The notes under the pieces are model-generated. The model did no database searches and was not told the DNA's origin. It worked only from the letters and a program-made list of their open reading frames with translations. From CAZFMJ01 sp964520045 (GTDB lineage: Bacteria > Elusimicrobiota > Elusimicrobia > Elusimicrobiales > CAZFMJ01): 64,000 bases of DNA. The stretch lies in contig CAZFMJ010000004.1 of assembly GCA_964520045.1 (NCBI GenBank), positions 10,919 through 74,918 of the forward strand. Reading direction: 5' to 3'. The translations under genes and the position numbers were made by a program. Below, piece after piece: positions 1 to 7,892 of the stretch; position 1 is the first letter of the stretch; each line of letters opens with the position of its first letter.

Positions 1-310
1 TCAGAAACAGCCTGCGGTTGTCTCTTGCAAATTTTGACAGGGTTATAAGCGCGCAGCGCAGACGCTCCAAAGGCGGGACATCCTTGCCTGTTTCTACGCT
101 GAAATTCTTAAAAAATTCTTCGTATATTTCCTGAAGCACCAGTAGGGCGAATTTCCGCTTTGTTTTAAAATGATAATGGAACATTCCGAGATTGACGCCC
201 GCCTCCTGCGCCACCCGGCGCAGGCTTAGGCCGGACACGCCGGTCTCAGGCAGAAGCCTGCGCCCCGCCTGAATGAGAAGTTTATCGGTATTTTTGGAAG
301 GTCTGGACAT
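1..310 (-). CDS. TetR-family transcriptional regulator (3' part cut by window edge)
   Basis: Reading the minus strand from the ATG at 310 gives at least 103 residues without a stop before the window ends. The N-terminus (MSRPSKNTDKLL) is followed by a helix-turn-helix typical of TetR proteins: a GVSGLSLRRVAQEAGV stretch, then NLGMFHYHFKTKRKF, matching the conserved recognition helix with a YHF(K/P)xK core, at about residues 25-55. Known TetR proteins are dimeric repressors with a ligand-binding C-terminal domain. That domain starts here (after about residue 60) and continues outside the window, so the ligand cannot be guessed. The gene points away from the radical SAM gene at 893, and the 582-bp gap between them may hold shared control sites. 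Confidence 0.85.
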   Translation of the reverse strand, partial: MSRPSKNTDKLLIQAGRRLLPETGVSGLSLRRVAQEAGVNLGMFHYHFKTKRKFALLVLQEIYEEFFKNFSVETGKDVPPLERLRCALITLSKFARDNRRLFL

Positions 311-517
311 AATTTTCCCCTGCGCCTTGAAATAAATTTAGCCACAATAAAGCACAAAAGGCATCCAAACAATCCTCAAAGGCAGTGAGTTTGGATAGTC
401 CCATTCTCAAAGTATTCAAGGAAAGAATGGGGCACAAAAAATGATGCTACTGTTTATGTGTTTTATATGCTTTTTGCAACTAACCATAGGATTTAAATTC
501 CCGAGCCTTAAGTTATT

Positions 518-535
518 ACTATACGCTAGTATAAT
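518..535. promoter_or_regulatory. Short inverted repeat, possible operator
   Basis: TATAC (520-524), GCTA, GTATA (529-533) form a 5-bp inverted repeat with a 4-bp spacer inside an A/T-rich stretch between the tetR-type gene and the radical SAM gene. TetR proteins bind such palindromes next to their own gene, so it could be an operator, but it lies over 200 bp from the tetR start. The assignment is weak. Confidence 0.2.
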
Positions 536-574
536 TATACACCTGAATAGTAATTTTGTCAAGGCCTGCTCAAA

Positions 575-664
575 CATGGGAAACGGTAAATGGTAGATGG
601 CAAAACAACAAAAAGGCAATTCAGTTGCCAGCCGCTATCTGCTTTCTACTATCTACTATCCTCC
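575..664. repeat. GGTAGAC-type heptamer repeat, paired arms
   Basis: A forward arm of degenerate 7-mers (GGGAAAC, GGTAAAT, GGTAGAT, at 578-600) is followed by an A-rich core and an opposed arm (CTATCTG, CTTTCTA, CTATCTA, at about 634-660). It is one of at least seven copies of the same design in the window. The remainder of 311-892 shows no convincing gene; the only ORFs there are translations of low-complexity or repeat sequence. Confidence 0.7.
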
Positions 665-776
665 TTCGATTTTTAAATTTCACGCTTGCGCAGCGCCCAT
701 GCCGTAAGATTTGCGGACAAACGACAGCTGTATTTTTAGGGTTTACGTCTGAAAAATAGGAGAAAACGGTCAATTA

Positions 777-785
777 TGCTATAAT
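777..785 (+). promoter_or_regulatory. Extended -10 promoter for the radical SAM/PLD operon
   Basis: TGCTATAAT at 777-785 is a perfect extended -10 element (TGn plus TATAAT). No good -35 hexamer is seen 16-18 bp upstream, as is usual for extended -10 promoters. It would give a leader of about 100 nt before the ATG at 893. Confidence 0.45.
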
Positions 786-892
786 TAAAAATGTCAGGTA
801 CGGTTCCTTCCTCAAGCTAAGCAGAATCTGCTCGATAAGCCGCACATACAGGAATTTACCGTGAATATCTCAGATTAAAGGTAAATTCAATA

Positions 893-2488
893 ATGAACAA
901 GACAAAAACAAAAAAACTTCTTCTTACAAGCATCTGCCGTCCCCTTGGTCCGGAACACGGAGACGGGATCGGCGTAGGCTACGAAACTATGCACGGCCAG
1001 ATAACCAGAGCGCAGGGGCTGTTCAGCCCGCGCACTACGCAGATTCACTTTTCGCTGGATTATATAGCCGAAAATCTCGAAATTCCCGCAGTAGTGCTTC
1101 AATACCCCTCCCGCAGGGAATTCATACGGGAACTTAAAAAGGGCTATGATTTTGTGGGAATATCTTTCATCCTTGCCACATTCCACAAAATGAAAGAAAT
1201 GGCCGGCTTGGTGCGGAAATACTCTCCCGCGAGCAAAATAATACTGGGGGGCTACGGCACGGTTTTGAATGACGATACTTTAAAGCAGTACGGCGACTAC
1301 TTCTGCAGAGGCGAGGGGATTTCATTTATGCGCCAGCTTTTGGGGGAACCCCCGATTTCCGCTCCTTACAAGCATCCGCTCATTGAAAACACTCTCAAGG
1401 TTTTCTCAATTCCGGCTTCGACATCAGGCACGATATTCGCCGGACTGGGCTGTCCGAACGGATGCGATTTCTGCTGCACTTCGCACTTTTTCAAGCGAAA
1501 GCACATAAAACTCCTGCCCGACGGCAAAGACATCTACAATGTGGTTGAGCGCTACCTGGAAAAAAATCCCGAAATACAATTTACGATTATAGACGAGGAT
1601 TTTCTTTTGAATAAAGAACGGGCTATGCAGTTCCGCGACTGCGTGCAGGCCGGCGGCAAACCGGTATCTATTTTTGTGTTTTCAAGCGTGCGCGCCATAA
1701 GCCAGTACAGCGTTCACGAAATACTTGATATGGGCATAGACGGTTTCTGGATAGGCTACGAAGGCTCCGCTTCCGGATACGGCAAACAGGGCGGCAGGCC
1801 GGTAGACGAGCTTTTCCTCGAGCTTAAGGAACACGGGATAAACATACTGGCATCCATGATCGTGGGATTCGACTACCAGACTCCGGAAGTAATAGCCAAA
1901 GAGCTTGACGGGCTGATGAAGCTCAAACCCGGTTTTGTCCAATGCATGATATACGGCGGAACTCCGGGAACGCCTTTTTACGACAAAATAGTGTCGCAAG
2001 GGCTCCTGCATAATAAATATGCGGAGATGGACAAATACTGCCTCGGCGCTACCGGCTTTAATTCCATGGTAAAACACCCGGCCATGTCGCCTTCGGAAAT
2101 AGAAAAAATCCAGCGCTGGTGCTTTGATCAGGATTTTCAGAGACTCGGCCCGTCCATATACCGCTCTCTTGACACATGGCTTATGGGATACAAGAACTGG
2201 AAAAAATCTTCCAATGCCCTGCTCCTGAAAAAAGCGGAATTATTAGGCGCGCAGCTGAGGAAAAGTTACCCCATATTTCTTGCGGGACGGTTATTCGGGC
2301 CCAATCGGTCCGTGCGCAGATGGATACGGGATTTGGAACGGAGCATCCACTCCGAACTGGGCCGTCCGACATCGGCGCAAAAACTGACGGCATGGGCCGC
2401 CGTAGCCGCCGCAGGCTGGACCGCAATAACCCTGCGCCTTAAAATTTTCCAGCATCCCCGCATGATCCGCTCGACATTCAGAATGTAA
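893..2488 (+). CDS. B12-binding-type radical SAM protein
   Basis: A 531-residue protein. Residues about 70-160 resemble the cobalamin-binding Rossmann domain that precedes many radical SAM enzymes (GYDFVGISF, then KIILGGYG), although the classic DxHxxG base-on motif is not visible. The radical SAM cluster motif CxxxCxxC is clear at C187, C191 and C194 (GLGCPNGCDFC), so a [4Fe-4S] cluster and S-adenosylmethionine are expected. The chemistry is unknown; relatives include methyltransferases and enzymes acting on lipids, hopanoids or cofactors. The C-terminal 130 residues are basic and amphipathic and could touch the membrane. It is followed after 16 bp by a secreted phospholipase-D-like gene on the same strand, so the two are probably cotranscribed, which fits a role in lipid or envelope chemistry (inference). 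A weak AAGG sequence precedes the ATG. Confidence 0.8.
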   Translation: MNKTKTKKLLLTSICRPLGPEHGDGIGVGYETMHGQITRAQGLFSPRTTQIHFSLDYIAENLEIPAVVLQYPSRREFIRELKKGYDFVGISFILATFHKMKEMAGLVRKYSPASKIILGGYGTVLNDDTLKQYGDYFCRGEGISFMRQLLGEPPISAPYKHPLIENTLKVFSIPASTSGTIFAGLGCPNGCDFCCTSHFFKRKHIKLLPDGKDIYNVVERYLEKNPEIQFTIIDEDFLLNKERAMQFRDCVQAGGKPVSIFVFSSVRAISQYSVHEILDMGIDGFWIGYEGSASGYGKQGGRPVDELFLELKEHGINILASMIVGFDYQTPEVIAKELDGLMKLKPGFVQCMIYGGTPGTPFYDKIVSQGLLHNKYAEMDKYCLGATGFNSMVKHPAMSPSEIEKIQRWCFDQDFQRLGPSIYRSLDTWLMGYKNWKKSSNALLLKKAELLGAQLRKSYPIFLAGRLFGPNRSVRRWIRDLERSIHSELGRPTSAQKLTAWAAVAAAGWTAITLRLKIFQHPRMIRSTFRM

Positions 2489-2504
2489 TCTCCTGAAAAC
2501 CGGC

Positions 2505-3755
2505 ATGAAACGCCTTTTAAATCAGATTTTACCCCTCCTGCTGATTGCGTCAATTGGGCCCGGAGCGGCAGCCGCCGTCTCCATTCCCGCAAACGCATTT
2601 CAAATTGTAGAAAGCGTGCCTTCTGAGACAATACTTGGCTCCACAGATATTCCCCGCACCGCCGATGTCTGGCTGGACATGATAAACGGAGCTGAAAAAT
2701 CGCTGGACATAGAGGTTTTTTACATAGCAGCGTCTTCGGGCTCGCGTATGGAAGAAGTATTGAACGCCGTAAAATCCGCATGTCTGCGCGGAGTGAAAAC
2801 GCGGGTGCTGGTGGACTCCGTGTTTTATAAAAAGGAGCATAGCGGCACGGATGAACTTAAAGCCGTCCATGGACTGGAACTGCGCGTTATCCCGGTCTCC
2901 GCCTTAACCGGCGGGATTATGCATGCCAAATTTTTCATTGCCGACGGCAGGGAAGTTTTTGCCGGCAGCCAAAACTTTGACTGGAGAGCGCTGGAACACA
3001 TACATGAAATAGGCGCCCGCATAAATGATTCAGGGCTGGCAAACGCCTTTCTTGAAATTTTCAACAGAGACTGGGAAATCGCGGTTTCGTCCGAAACAGG
3101 AAAGATGCGGATGCGGGCGGACAAAAATTCCGTTACGGATAAAAATCCGCTCCTGCTGGATACCGCAGATTACGGAAAGCTGGAAATATACCCGGCCTTC
3201 AGCCCGCCTTCCCTTACTCCCGCGGGTTTAAATCTTGAGGAACAGGAATTGATAAAACTAATAGACGGCGCGAACGATGAACTTCTTATTCAGGTCATGA
3301 CTTTTATGCCCGAAGAAAAGAAAAAGGGCGCGGTTTGGAATACGATCAAACAGGCTTTGGCCATGGCGGGACGCCGCGGAGTAAAAACAAAACTTCTGCT
3401 TTCAGACTGGGCTCTCAAGAAAAATGCCCTGAAAGCTCTTAAAAAATTATCCTCCTTAAACGGCATGGAGTTGAGGATAATTACTATACCTCGGCACAGT
3501 TCGGGCTTTATCCCCTACTCCCGGGTGGATCATTCAAAGTATATGGCGGTTGACGGCAAAATTGCGTGGATAAGCACCTCCAACTGGGAAAGGGGATATT
3601 TTCAGGAAAGCAGGGACGCCGCGCTGATCATAAAAGGCGGGAATGCGGCGGAAAAGCTCTCTGAGATTTTTTACCGGAGCTGGAACAGCCCTTACAGCGA
3701 AGAATTCGACCCCCAGAAACACACCAAGCCGGCTTGGAAACAGAGACCGCAATAA
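2505..3755 (+). CDS. Secreted phospholipase D-like protein (two HKD motifs)
   Basis: A 416-residue protein with a signal peptide (about residues 1-23, ending in AAAA). It has two complete HxKx4D motifs: H140/K142 in MHAKFFIAD followed by GSQNFDWRA, and H343/K345 in DHSKYMAVD followed by STSNWERGYF. The paired motifs define the phospholipase D superfamily, where the two histidines act on a phosphodiester. The QNFDWRA and STSNW wording is closer to the PLD3/PLD4-like branch than to cardiolipin synthase; members of that branch act on nucleic acid ends or lipids, so the substrate is open. It is probably periplasmic or exported. It starts 16 bp after the radical SAM gene and is likely translated from the same mRNA. 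Confidence 0.85.
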   Translation: MKRLLNQILPLLLIASIGPGAAAAVSIPANAFQIVESVPSETILGSTDIPRTADVWLDMINGAEKSLDIEVFYIAASSGSRMEEVLNAVKSACLRGVKTRVLVDSVFYKKEHSGTDELKAVHGLELRVIPVSALTGGIMHAKFFIADGREVFAGSQNFDWRALEHIHEIGARINDSGLANAFLEIFNRDWEIAVSSETGKMRMRADKNSVTDKNPLLLDTADYGKLEIYPAFSPPSLTPAGLNLEEQELIKLIDGANDELLIQVMTFMPEEKKKGAVWNTIKQALAMAGRRGVKTKLLLSDWALKKNALKALKKLSSLNGMELRIITIPRHSSGFIPYSRVDHSKYMAVDGKIAWISTSNWERGYFQESRDAALIIKGGNAAEKLSEIFYRSWNSPYSEEFDPQKHTKPAWKQRPQ

Positions 3756-3799
3756 TTATCGCGTATTCAAATCGGACAAAACACTGCTTAAATCAACTT

Positions 3800-4195
3800 T
3801 CACAAATTGCTTCGGGGAGATTTTGAAAGCTCCTGTCTTATGGCGGACAATTCCGCTTCAATCTTCTGAAAAAACGCCTTTTGTTCCTCCCAGATAACGT
3901 TTCTTTTTCCGGCTTCCATGCTGTACGCCTGTCCATATCTTACCACTCTGTCCAGAAAATAGCCGAAAAGCCATACTCCGGCAAAACCCGCAGGGACGGA
4001 CACAAGAACCAGCACCCATGTTCTTGAGATATCCGTGTAGTAGCGCAGTTTATCGCTTGCGGCAATTACGAGCAGGGCGAAGTTCATAAGAGCAAGGAAC
4101 TGATGCCCCATATCGAAGCGGTATTTTTGGCTCAGAAAAAACCACTTCCAGAACGATAGTTTCTTTTTTATGCCCGATTCTTCAATTTCTGTCAT
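3800..4195 (-). CDS. Small membrane protein of unknown function
   Basis: A 131-residue protein that I do not recognise. Residues about 15-30 are aromatic and basic (WKWFFLSQKYRFDMGHQ). Two hydrophobic segments follow, at about 33-46 (FLALMNFALLVIAA) and 60-82 (WVLVLVSVPAGFAGVWLFGYF). The C-terminal 45 residues are charged and helical (EEQKAFFQKIEAELSAIRQEL), which suggests a cytoplasmic coiled-coil tail. It is convergent with the PLD-like gene and divergent from the ornithine-cyclodeaminase-like gene. No enzyme motif is visible. Confidence 0.6.
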   Translation of the reverse strand: MTEIEESGIKKKLSFWKWFFLSQKYRFDMGHQFLALMNFALLVIAASDKLRYYTDISRTWVLVLVSVPAGFAGVWLFGYFLDRVVRYGQAYSMEAGKRNVIWEEQKAFFQKIEAELSAIRQELSKSPRSNL

Positions 4196-4277
4196 AGATG
4201 TCCCCCTTAATTAGTTTTACCTCTTTACACAAAAAGTATTTTAACACATTCACAATTACTTTGGCGGTTTATATTCA

Positions 4278-4306
4278 TTTATCGCGTATCCCGATTAAGT
4301 TATAAT
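4278..4306 (+). promoter_or_regulatory. Promoter for the ornithine cyclodeaminase-like gene
   Basis: A perfect TATAAT (4301-4306) lies 57 bp before the ATG at 4363. The hexamer 17 bp upstream (TTTATC, 4278-4283) matches the -35 consensus only partly. The gene it serves has a strong GGGAGG ribosome-binding site. Confidence 0.5.
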
Positions 4307-4362
4307 ATAGTCATAAATGCAATAGGTAAAATTATACGGGCTTTTAGGGCGGGAGGATTACT

Positions 4363-5349
4363 ATGACCAGATTGCTTTCAAAAACCGACGTGGCGAATGT
4401 TCTTGACATGAAGGACACCATAGATATTTTAGAAAAAGCCTTCCGGGATATCGCGGAAGGCAGGGCTAATATGCCTCAGCGCACGGTTATACCCTCTCCG
4501 GAACATAGCGGCGCAGCTTTGTTTATGCCGGCATACCTCAAGGGTATGTCCGCCCTTGGCGCAAAAATCGTAACCGTATATAAAAACAATCCCTCAAAAC
4601 ACAATCTGCCTACGGTCATGGGAACCATAATTCTGCTTGATGAAAATACCGGCGCGCCGCTGTCTCTTATGGATGCGGGGTATCTGACTGCCATGCGCAC
4701 CGGAGGCATAGCCGGCCTTGCCTCCAAACTGCTTGCGCGTAAAGATGCGCGCGTGCATGCGATGTTTGGAACCGGCGGAATGGCGCGGGCAAACGCATGG
4801 GCGGTTGACTCTGTCAGAAATATCCAAAAACTCATTTTATATTCAAAAGATACGGCGGAACAGCGGGAGGCGTTCCGCGCATCCCTGATGGATATTATAA
4901 ACTGCGAAATAGTCATTGCCGACGATCCGGCCAAAGCGGCTGCGCAAGCGGATATAGTAACGCTGATTACAAGCTCCAAAGATCCCATAGTCAGCGGCGA
5001 TTGGTTTAAACCCGGCACTCACATCAATGCCATAGGTTCGCACGCGCCGGCAATGCGCGAACTGGACACCGCAACGGTTATAAAATCAAAAGTAATCTGC
5101 GACTCTCTTGAGGCATGCAAAGCCGAGGCAGGGGACTTTATAATTCCCGCGGAAAAAGGCGAATGGACATGGGACAAAGTCCATGGCTGTATCGGAGATG
5201 TTATCACCGGCAAAATTCAAGGGCGTGTTGATGATAATGAAATTACGCTTTTTAAGAGCGTCGGGCTGGCGATTCAGGATATTTCAACCGCCATGCACGT
5301 ATACAAAAAAGCTCTGAAAGTGAACGCAGGCACAGATTTCACCTTCTAA
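4363..5349 (+). CDS. Ornithine cyclodeaminase / alanine dehydrogenase / mu-crystallin family protein
   Basis: A 328-residue protein, the usual family length. Recognisable parts are the substrate region (MPQRTVIP, then ALGAKIVTVYKNNP), the YLTAMRTGG segment whose arginine binds the substrate carboxylate in the family, and an NAD(P)-binding Rossmann loop reading GTGGMARANA instead of the more common GxGxQA. A DSLEACKAEAGDF segment follows. Family members are NAD(P)-dependent enzymes acting on ornithine, alanine, lysine or cyclic imino acids, and the substrate cannot be told from sequence alone. GGGAGGATTACT before the ATG is a good ribosome-binding site. The gene is alone on its strand, downstream of its own promoter, and followed 58 bp later by a secreted esterase gene. 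Confidence 0.8.
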   Translation: MTRLLSKTDVANVLDMKDTIDILEKAFRDIAEGRANMPQRTVIPSPEHSGAALFMPAYLKGMSALGAKIVTVYKNNPSKHNLPTVMGTIILLDENTGAPLSLMDAGYLTAMRTGGIAGLASKLLARKDARVHAMFGTGGMARANAWAVDSVRNIQKLILYSKDTAEQREAFRASLMDIINCEIVIADDPAKAAAQADIVTLITSSKDPIVSGDWFKPGTHINAIGSHAPAMRELDTATVIKSKVICDSLEACKAEAGDFIIPAEKGEWTWDKVHGCIGDVITGKIQGRVDDNEITLFKSVGLAIQDISTAMHVYKKALKVNAGTDFTF

Positions 5350-5407
5350 ACCCAGGCCGGACAGTTCCATAATTTTTCGTATACCTTACTGCAATATTGC
5401 TCAAACC

Positions 5408-6433
5408 ATGCTCATAAAAACCAATCATGAACACATTGAGTTTTTTCTGCGCCGGTTCATCCGGCTGATATCCGTAATATGCGCGGTTGTTTATATTATG
5501 CATGGGGTTAAGGCATCCGGCGCGCAGACAAAGCGGGATTATGATTTTTCAATCAGCCATGACGAACTCACCCGCACTTACAAAGTTCATACCCCGCCTT
5601 CTTATGACGGTAAAACTCCGGCGCCGGCGGTATTGAATTTTCACGGAGGAGGAGGAAACGCCGATTCGGCGCGCCTAAGCAGCGGCATGAATGATTTCGC
5701 GGACAAGAAAGGATTTATCGTTGTTTATCCGGAAGCGGTGATGCAGGGATATTACAAAAAAAGATTGCGCAAACAGTATTGGAACGCTGGAAACAGAGCT
5801 GATACCTCAAAAAATTCGTCCGCGGACGACGTGGGTTTCGTTTCCGCAATGCTTGATAAGCTGGAAAAGGATTTTAAAATTGATTCAAAGCGGATATATG
5901 CCGCTGGTTTGTCGTGCGGAGGACTGATGAGCTACCGCCTTGCATGCCAGCTTTCAGACCGGATAGCGGCTATAGCCCCCATAGAAGCCGACCAGCTTGA
6001 CATAGAATGCGCTCCTCCGCGCGCAATGTCTATAATCCATTTTCACGGCTTAAAAGACAAATTACTGCCATATGCCGGCGGACGCGGCAAGGCCGCAGAT
6101 ACTATGGAAGACTGGAAACCAGTGCCTAAACTTATCGCGGAATGGGTTAAACGAAACACCTGCGCGCCTGAACCTAAAACCACCTTTAAGCACGGCTCCG
6201 CAGTCTGCAATACTTATTCAAACTGCAAGGACGGAAGCGAAATAACGCTCTGCGCAATAGAAGATCACGGGCACACGTGGCCGGACGGAACTTATAACGA
6301 CGCTCCGTCCTGCGTAGACAATCCCGAAGGATGGGGATGCAGAATATGGAAGAGACTGCTCGGCCCCATAAACCGCAATATATCAGCCAACGAAGAGATG
6401 TGGAAATTTTTCCTGCGGCATCCCAAAAATTAA
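5408..6433 (+). CDS. Secreted PHB depolymerase / feruloyl esterase-like alpha/beta hydrolase (LpqC type)
   Basis: A 341-residue protein with an N-terminal hydrophobic segment (about residues 18-32, ISVICAVVYIM) that fits a signal peptide or anchor. The alpha/beta-hydrolase signature is complete: the oxyanion strand NFHGGGGN, the nucleophile elbow GLSCGG with S169, the acid D217 in HGLKDKLLPY and the base H289 in DHGHTWP. The HGHTWP ending and the family length place it with the LpqC/poly(3-hydroxybutyrate) depolymerase and feruloyl esterase group, which cleaves esters outside the cytoplasm. C170 in the elbow is unusual, as Asn or Gln is commoner. Several cysteines in the last third may form disulfides. 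No clear ribosome-binding site precedes the ATG. Confidence 0.8.
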   Translation: MLIKTNHEHIEFFLRRFIRLISVICAVVYIMHGVKASGAQTKRDYDFSISHDELTRTYKVHTPPSYDGKTPAPAVLNFHGGGGNADSARLSSGMNDFADKKGFIVVYPEAVMQGYYKKRLRKQYWNAGNRADTSKNSSADDVGFVSAMLDKLEKDFKIDSKRIYAAGLSCGGLMSYRLACQLSDRIAAIAPIEADQLDIECAPPRAMSIIHFHGLKDKLLPYAGGRGKAADTMEDWKPVPKLIAEWVKRNTCAPEPKTTFKHGSAVCNTYSNCKDGSEITLCAIEDHGHTWPDGTYNDAPSCVDNPEGWGCRIWKRLLGPINRNISANEEMWKFFLRHPKN

Positions 6434-6545
6434 AACCGCGCAAGATATACCCACGCAAAGAATATGGCGTCCGCCGAATGTAAAACAAAATACGGAAAGA
6501 AAGCTGTAAAATTGGTAAAATAGACACAGCTACAAAAGCAGAAAC

Positions 6546-6629
6546 GGTTGGGTGGCAGAGCGGTCAAATGCACCGGTCTGTAAAACCGGCGGGCTACGCC
6601 CTACGAAGGTTCAAATCCTTCCCCAACCA
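6546..6629 (+). tRNA. tRNA-Tyr (GTA)
   Basis: The acceptor arms GGTTGGG (6546-6552) and CCCAACC (6622-6628) pair fully. The anticodon loop CTGTAAA carries GTA between the CCGGT/ACCGG stem halves. A long variable arm (GCGGGCTACGCCC) makes it a class II tRNA, as expected for bacterial tRNA-Tyr. The T arm is GAAGG-TTCAAAT-CCTTC. The 3' CCA is not encoded after the discriminator A. A TGGTAAAAT sequence at 6513-6521 could be its extended -10 promoter. Confidence 0.95.
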
Positions 6630-6646
6630 TTTTTTATAGCAGCAAC

Positions 6647-6672
6647 AAAAAACCGCCCGGCGCGGTTTTTTT
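6647..6672. terminator. Rho-independent terminator, probably bidirectional
   Basis: AACCGC (6651-6656) and GCGGTT (6662-6667) form a G/C-rich stem, flanked by an A run on one side and a T run on the other. It lies 18 bp after tRNA-Tyr on the plus strand and about 30 bp after the small minus-strand ORF, so it can end transcription from both sides. Confidence 0.8.
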
Positions 6673-6697
6673 GTTTTTATGAGTATTTATTTTATAG

Positions 6698-6862
6698 TTA
6701 ATTCTGATTTTTATTTTTTGTGAGGATATTTTCCACGCCTAAATTCATTTCAGCGCGCAGTTTGGCTTTTATTATCTCGCGCACAATTTCATGAGCCCAG
6801 CGGTTCCTGAATATCTTTTCCGGATCATCGCATTTTATTTTCACGGAAATTGCAATGGGCAT
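6698..6862 (-). CDS. Small protein, 54 residues, unknown function
   Basis: The frame from ATG at 6862 to TAA at 6698 encodes MPIAISVKIKCDDPEK, continuing with KIFRNRWAHEIVREI and a charged tail (54 residues). It looks like a real small protein rather than a chance ORF. It starts with a beta-strand-like segment, continues as an amphipathic helix, has no low complexity, and has an AAGGAT ribosome-binding sequence about 8 nt before the start. The bidirectional terminator at 6647-6672 lies just past its stop. I do not recognise the family. The 180 bp upstream (6863-7040) shows no other gene. Confidence 0.5.
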   Translation of the reverse strand: MPIAISVKIKCDDPEKIFRNRWAHEIVREIIKAKLRAEMNLGVENILTKNKNQN

Positions 6863-7040
6863 ATTTTTTATCCTTGCTTAACCGTAAAAATCCGCCAATC
6901 CTCCGGTTGGCGCCTGAATTGTTCCGGTTAAAGCGCGTATGCCCATTGATAACATAAATCTGCAACCAAAAAGTGTCAAGGATGTTAAGAATTTATAAAG
7001 ACTACGGGGTTTTGAACTGGACCGCCGGGCGGCTATGAGG

Positions 7041-7316
7041 AGGGTAGACGGGAGATGGAAGACGGAAGACGGGAAAAAACAAAAAAATAACCACAATCAA
7101 CTTCCTACTTTCTATTTTCTCGCTTGCGCGGGACTGCGGGACAGCTGGGTAGCTTGGAAACTGGGGGTATGGGCGACAGGAACACTGTAAAACTGGTGAC
7201 ATGGTGACTTGGAAGCTGATGACTTTTTTCTGTCTGGCGGTCCAGCTGCCCAGCCGTCCAGTTGGTGTTTTCTTTTCTGTCTGGTGACTGGCGCCTGGTG
7301 ACTTGGCGACTTCCCC
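7041..7316. repeat. Compound heptamer repeat region (GGTAGAC and CTGGTGA types)
   Basis: Degenerate 7-mers of the first type (GGTAGAC, GGGAGAT, GGAAGAC, GGAAGAC) at 7043-7071 are followed by an A-rich core. From about 7127 the second type takes over: CTGGGTAGCTTGGAAACTGG, CTGGTGACATGGTGACTTGG, CCAGCTGCCCAGCCGTCCAG, and CTGGTGACTGGCGCCTGGTG near 7282. The block ends at the stop codon of pyrE. ORFs crossing it in other frames are only translations of the repeat. Confidence 0.75.
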
Positions 7317-7892
7317 CTACTTCCCCGGAGGTCTGCTGCCGGGTTTGGTTATTGGAATTCCGCCTGCGCACATGGGGCAGGACTGAGCCTGATATGCCAC
7401 AAGCTTGATGGAGGCAAGGCTTTTTATTTCAAAACCAAGATCAGAAGAACCGCGGTTTATTATTGAAAGACCGGCCAGAACTTCGCCGCCGCAGGAACGG
7501 ATTATCCCGGCCGTTTCAAGAGTGGATTTTCCCGTAGTCATCACATCTTCGACTATAATCACTTTCATTCCCGGGCCGAGAACAAATCCCCTGCGCAGGG
7601 ACATATGTCCGTCAAGCCGCTCGCAGAACATAAATTTGACGCCCAAAGCCTTGGCTGTTTCATGGCCTATTATCATGCCGCCCAACGCGGGAGAAAGAAC
7701 CGCGTCAGGTCTCGGCCCCGTCCATAAACCGGCAAGCTCTTTGCCTATTTCCTGCGCTTTAACCGGACAATGCAGGGCAAGCGCGCACTGAACATAATCC
7801 GCGCTGTGCAGCCCCGAAGAAAGCTCAAAATGGCCTTTTAAGAACGCTCCGCTGGAACGCAGATATTCAATAATGGATTCGGAATCAGCCAT
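7317..7892 (-). CDS. pyrE: Orotate phosphoribosyltransferase
   Basis: A 191-residue protein that makes orotidine 5'-phosphate from orotate and PRPP, step five of UMP synthesis. The PRPP-binding loop VIIVEDVMTTGKS is clear with E115, D116 and K122. The N-terminal HFELSSGLHSADYVQ segment is the usual PyrE signature for orotate and PRPP contacts. A C-terminal CPMC pair near residue 175 resembles that of the archaeal/Thermus-type PyrE subgroup. The start overlaps the end of pyrF by 8 bp, so the two are translationally coupled and make the bifunctional step from orotate to UMP. The stop codon abuts the CTGGTGA-type repeat block. Confidence 0.95.
   Translation of the reverse strand: MADSESIIEYLRSSGAFLKGHFELSSGLHSADYVQCALALHCPVKAQEIGKELAGLWTGPRPDAVLSPALGGMIIGHETAKALGVKFMFCERLDGHMSLRRGFVLGPGMKVIIVEDVMTTGKSTLETAGIIRSCGGEVLAGLSIINRGSSDLGFEIKSLASIKLVAYQAQSCPMCAGGIPITKPGSRPPGK

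Noticed and set aside
416..759. Two overlapping ORFs of 67 codons near 0.5 kb
   Set aside because: Both run through A/T-rich or repeat sequence (HLPFPMF-like translation) and lack ribosome-binding sites.
7041..7371. Minus-strand ORF of 88 codons through the repeat block before pyrE
   Set aside because: Its residues (QTRQQTSGEVGGSRQVTRRQ) are the translation of CTGGTGA-type repeats and it overlaps pyrE.
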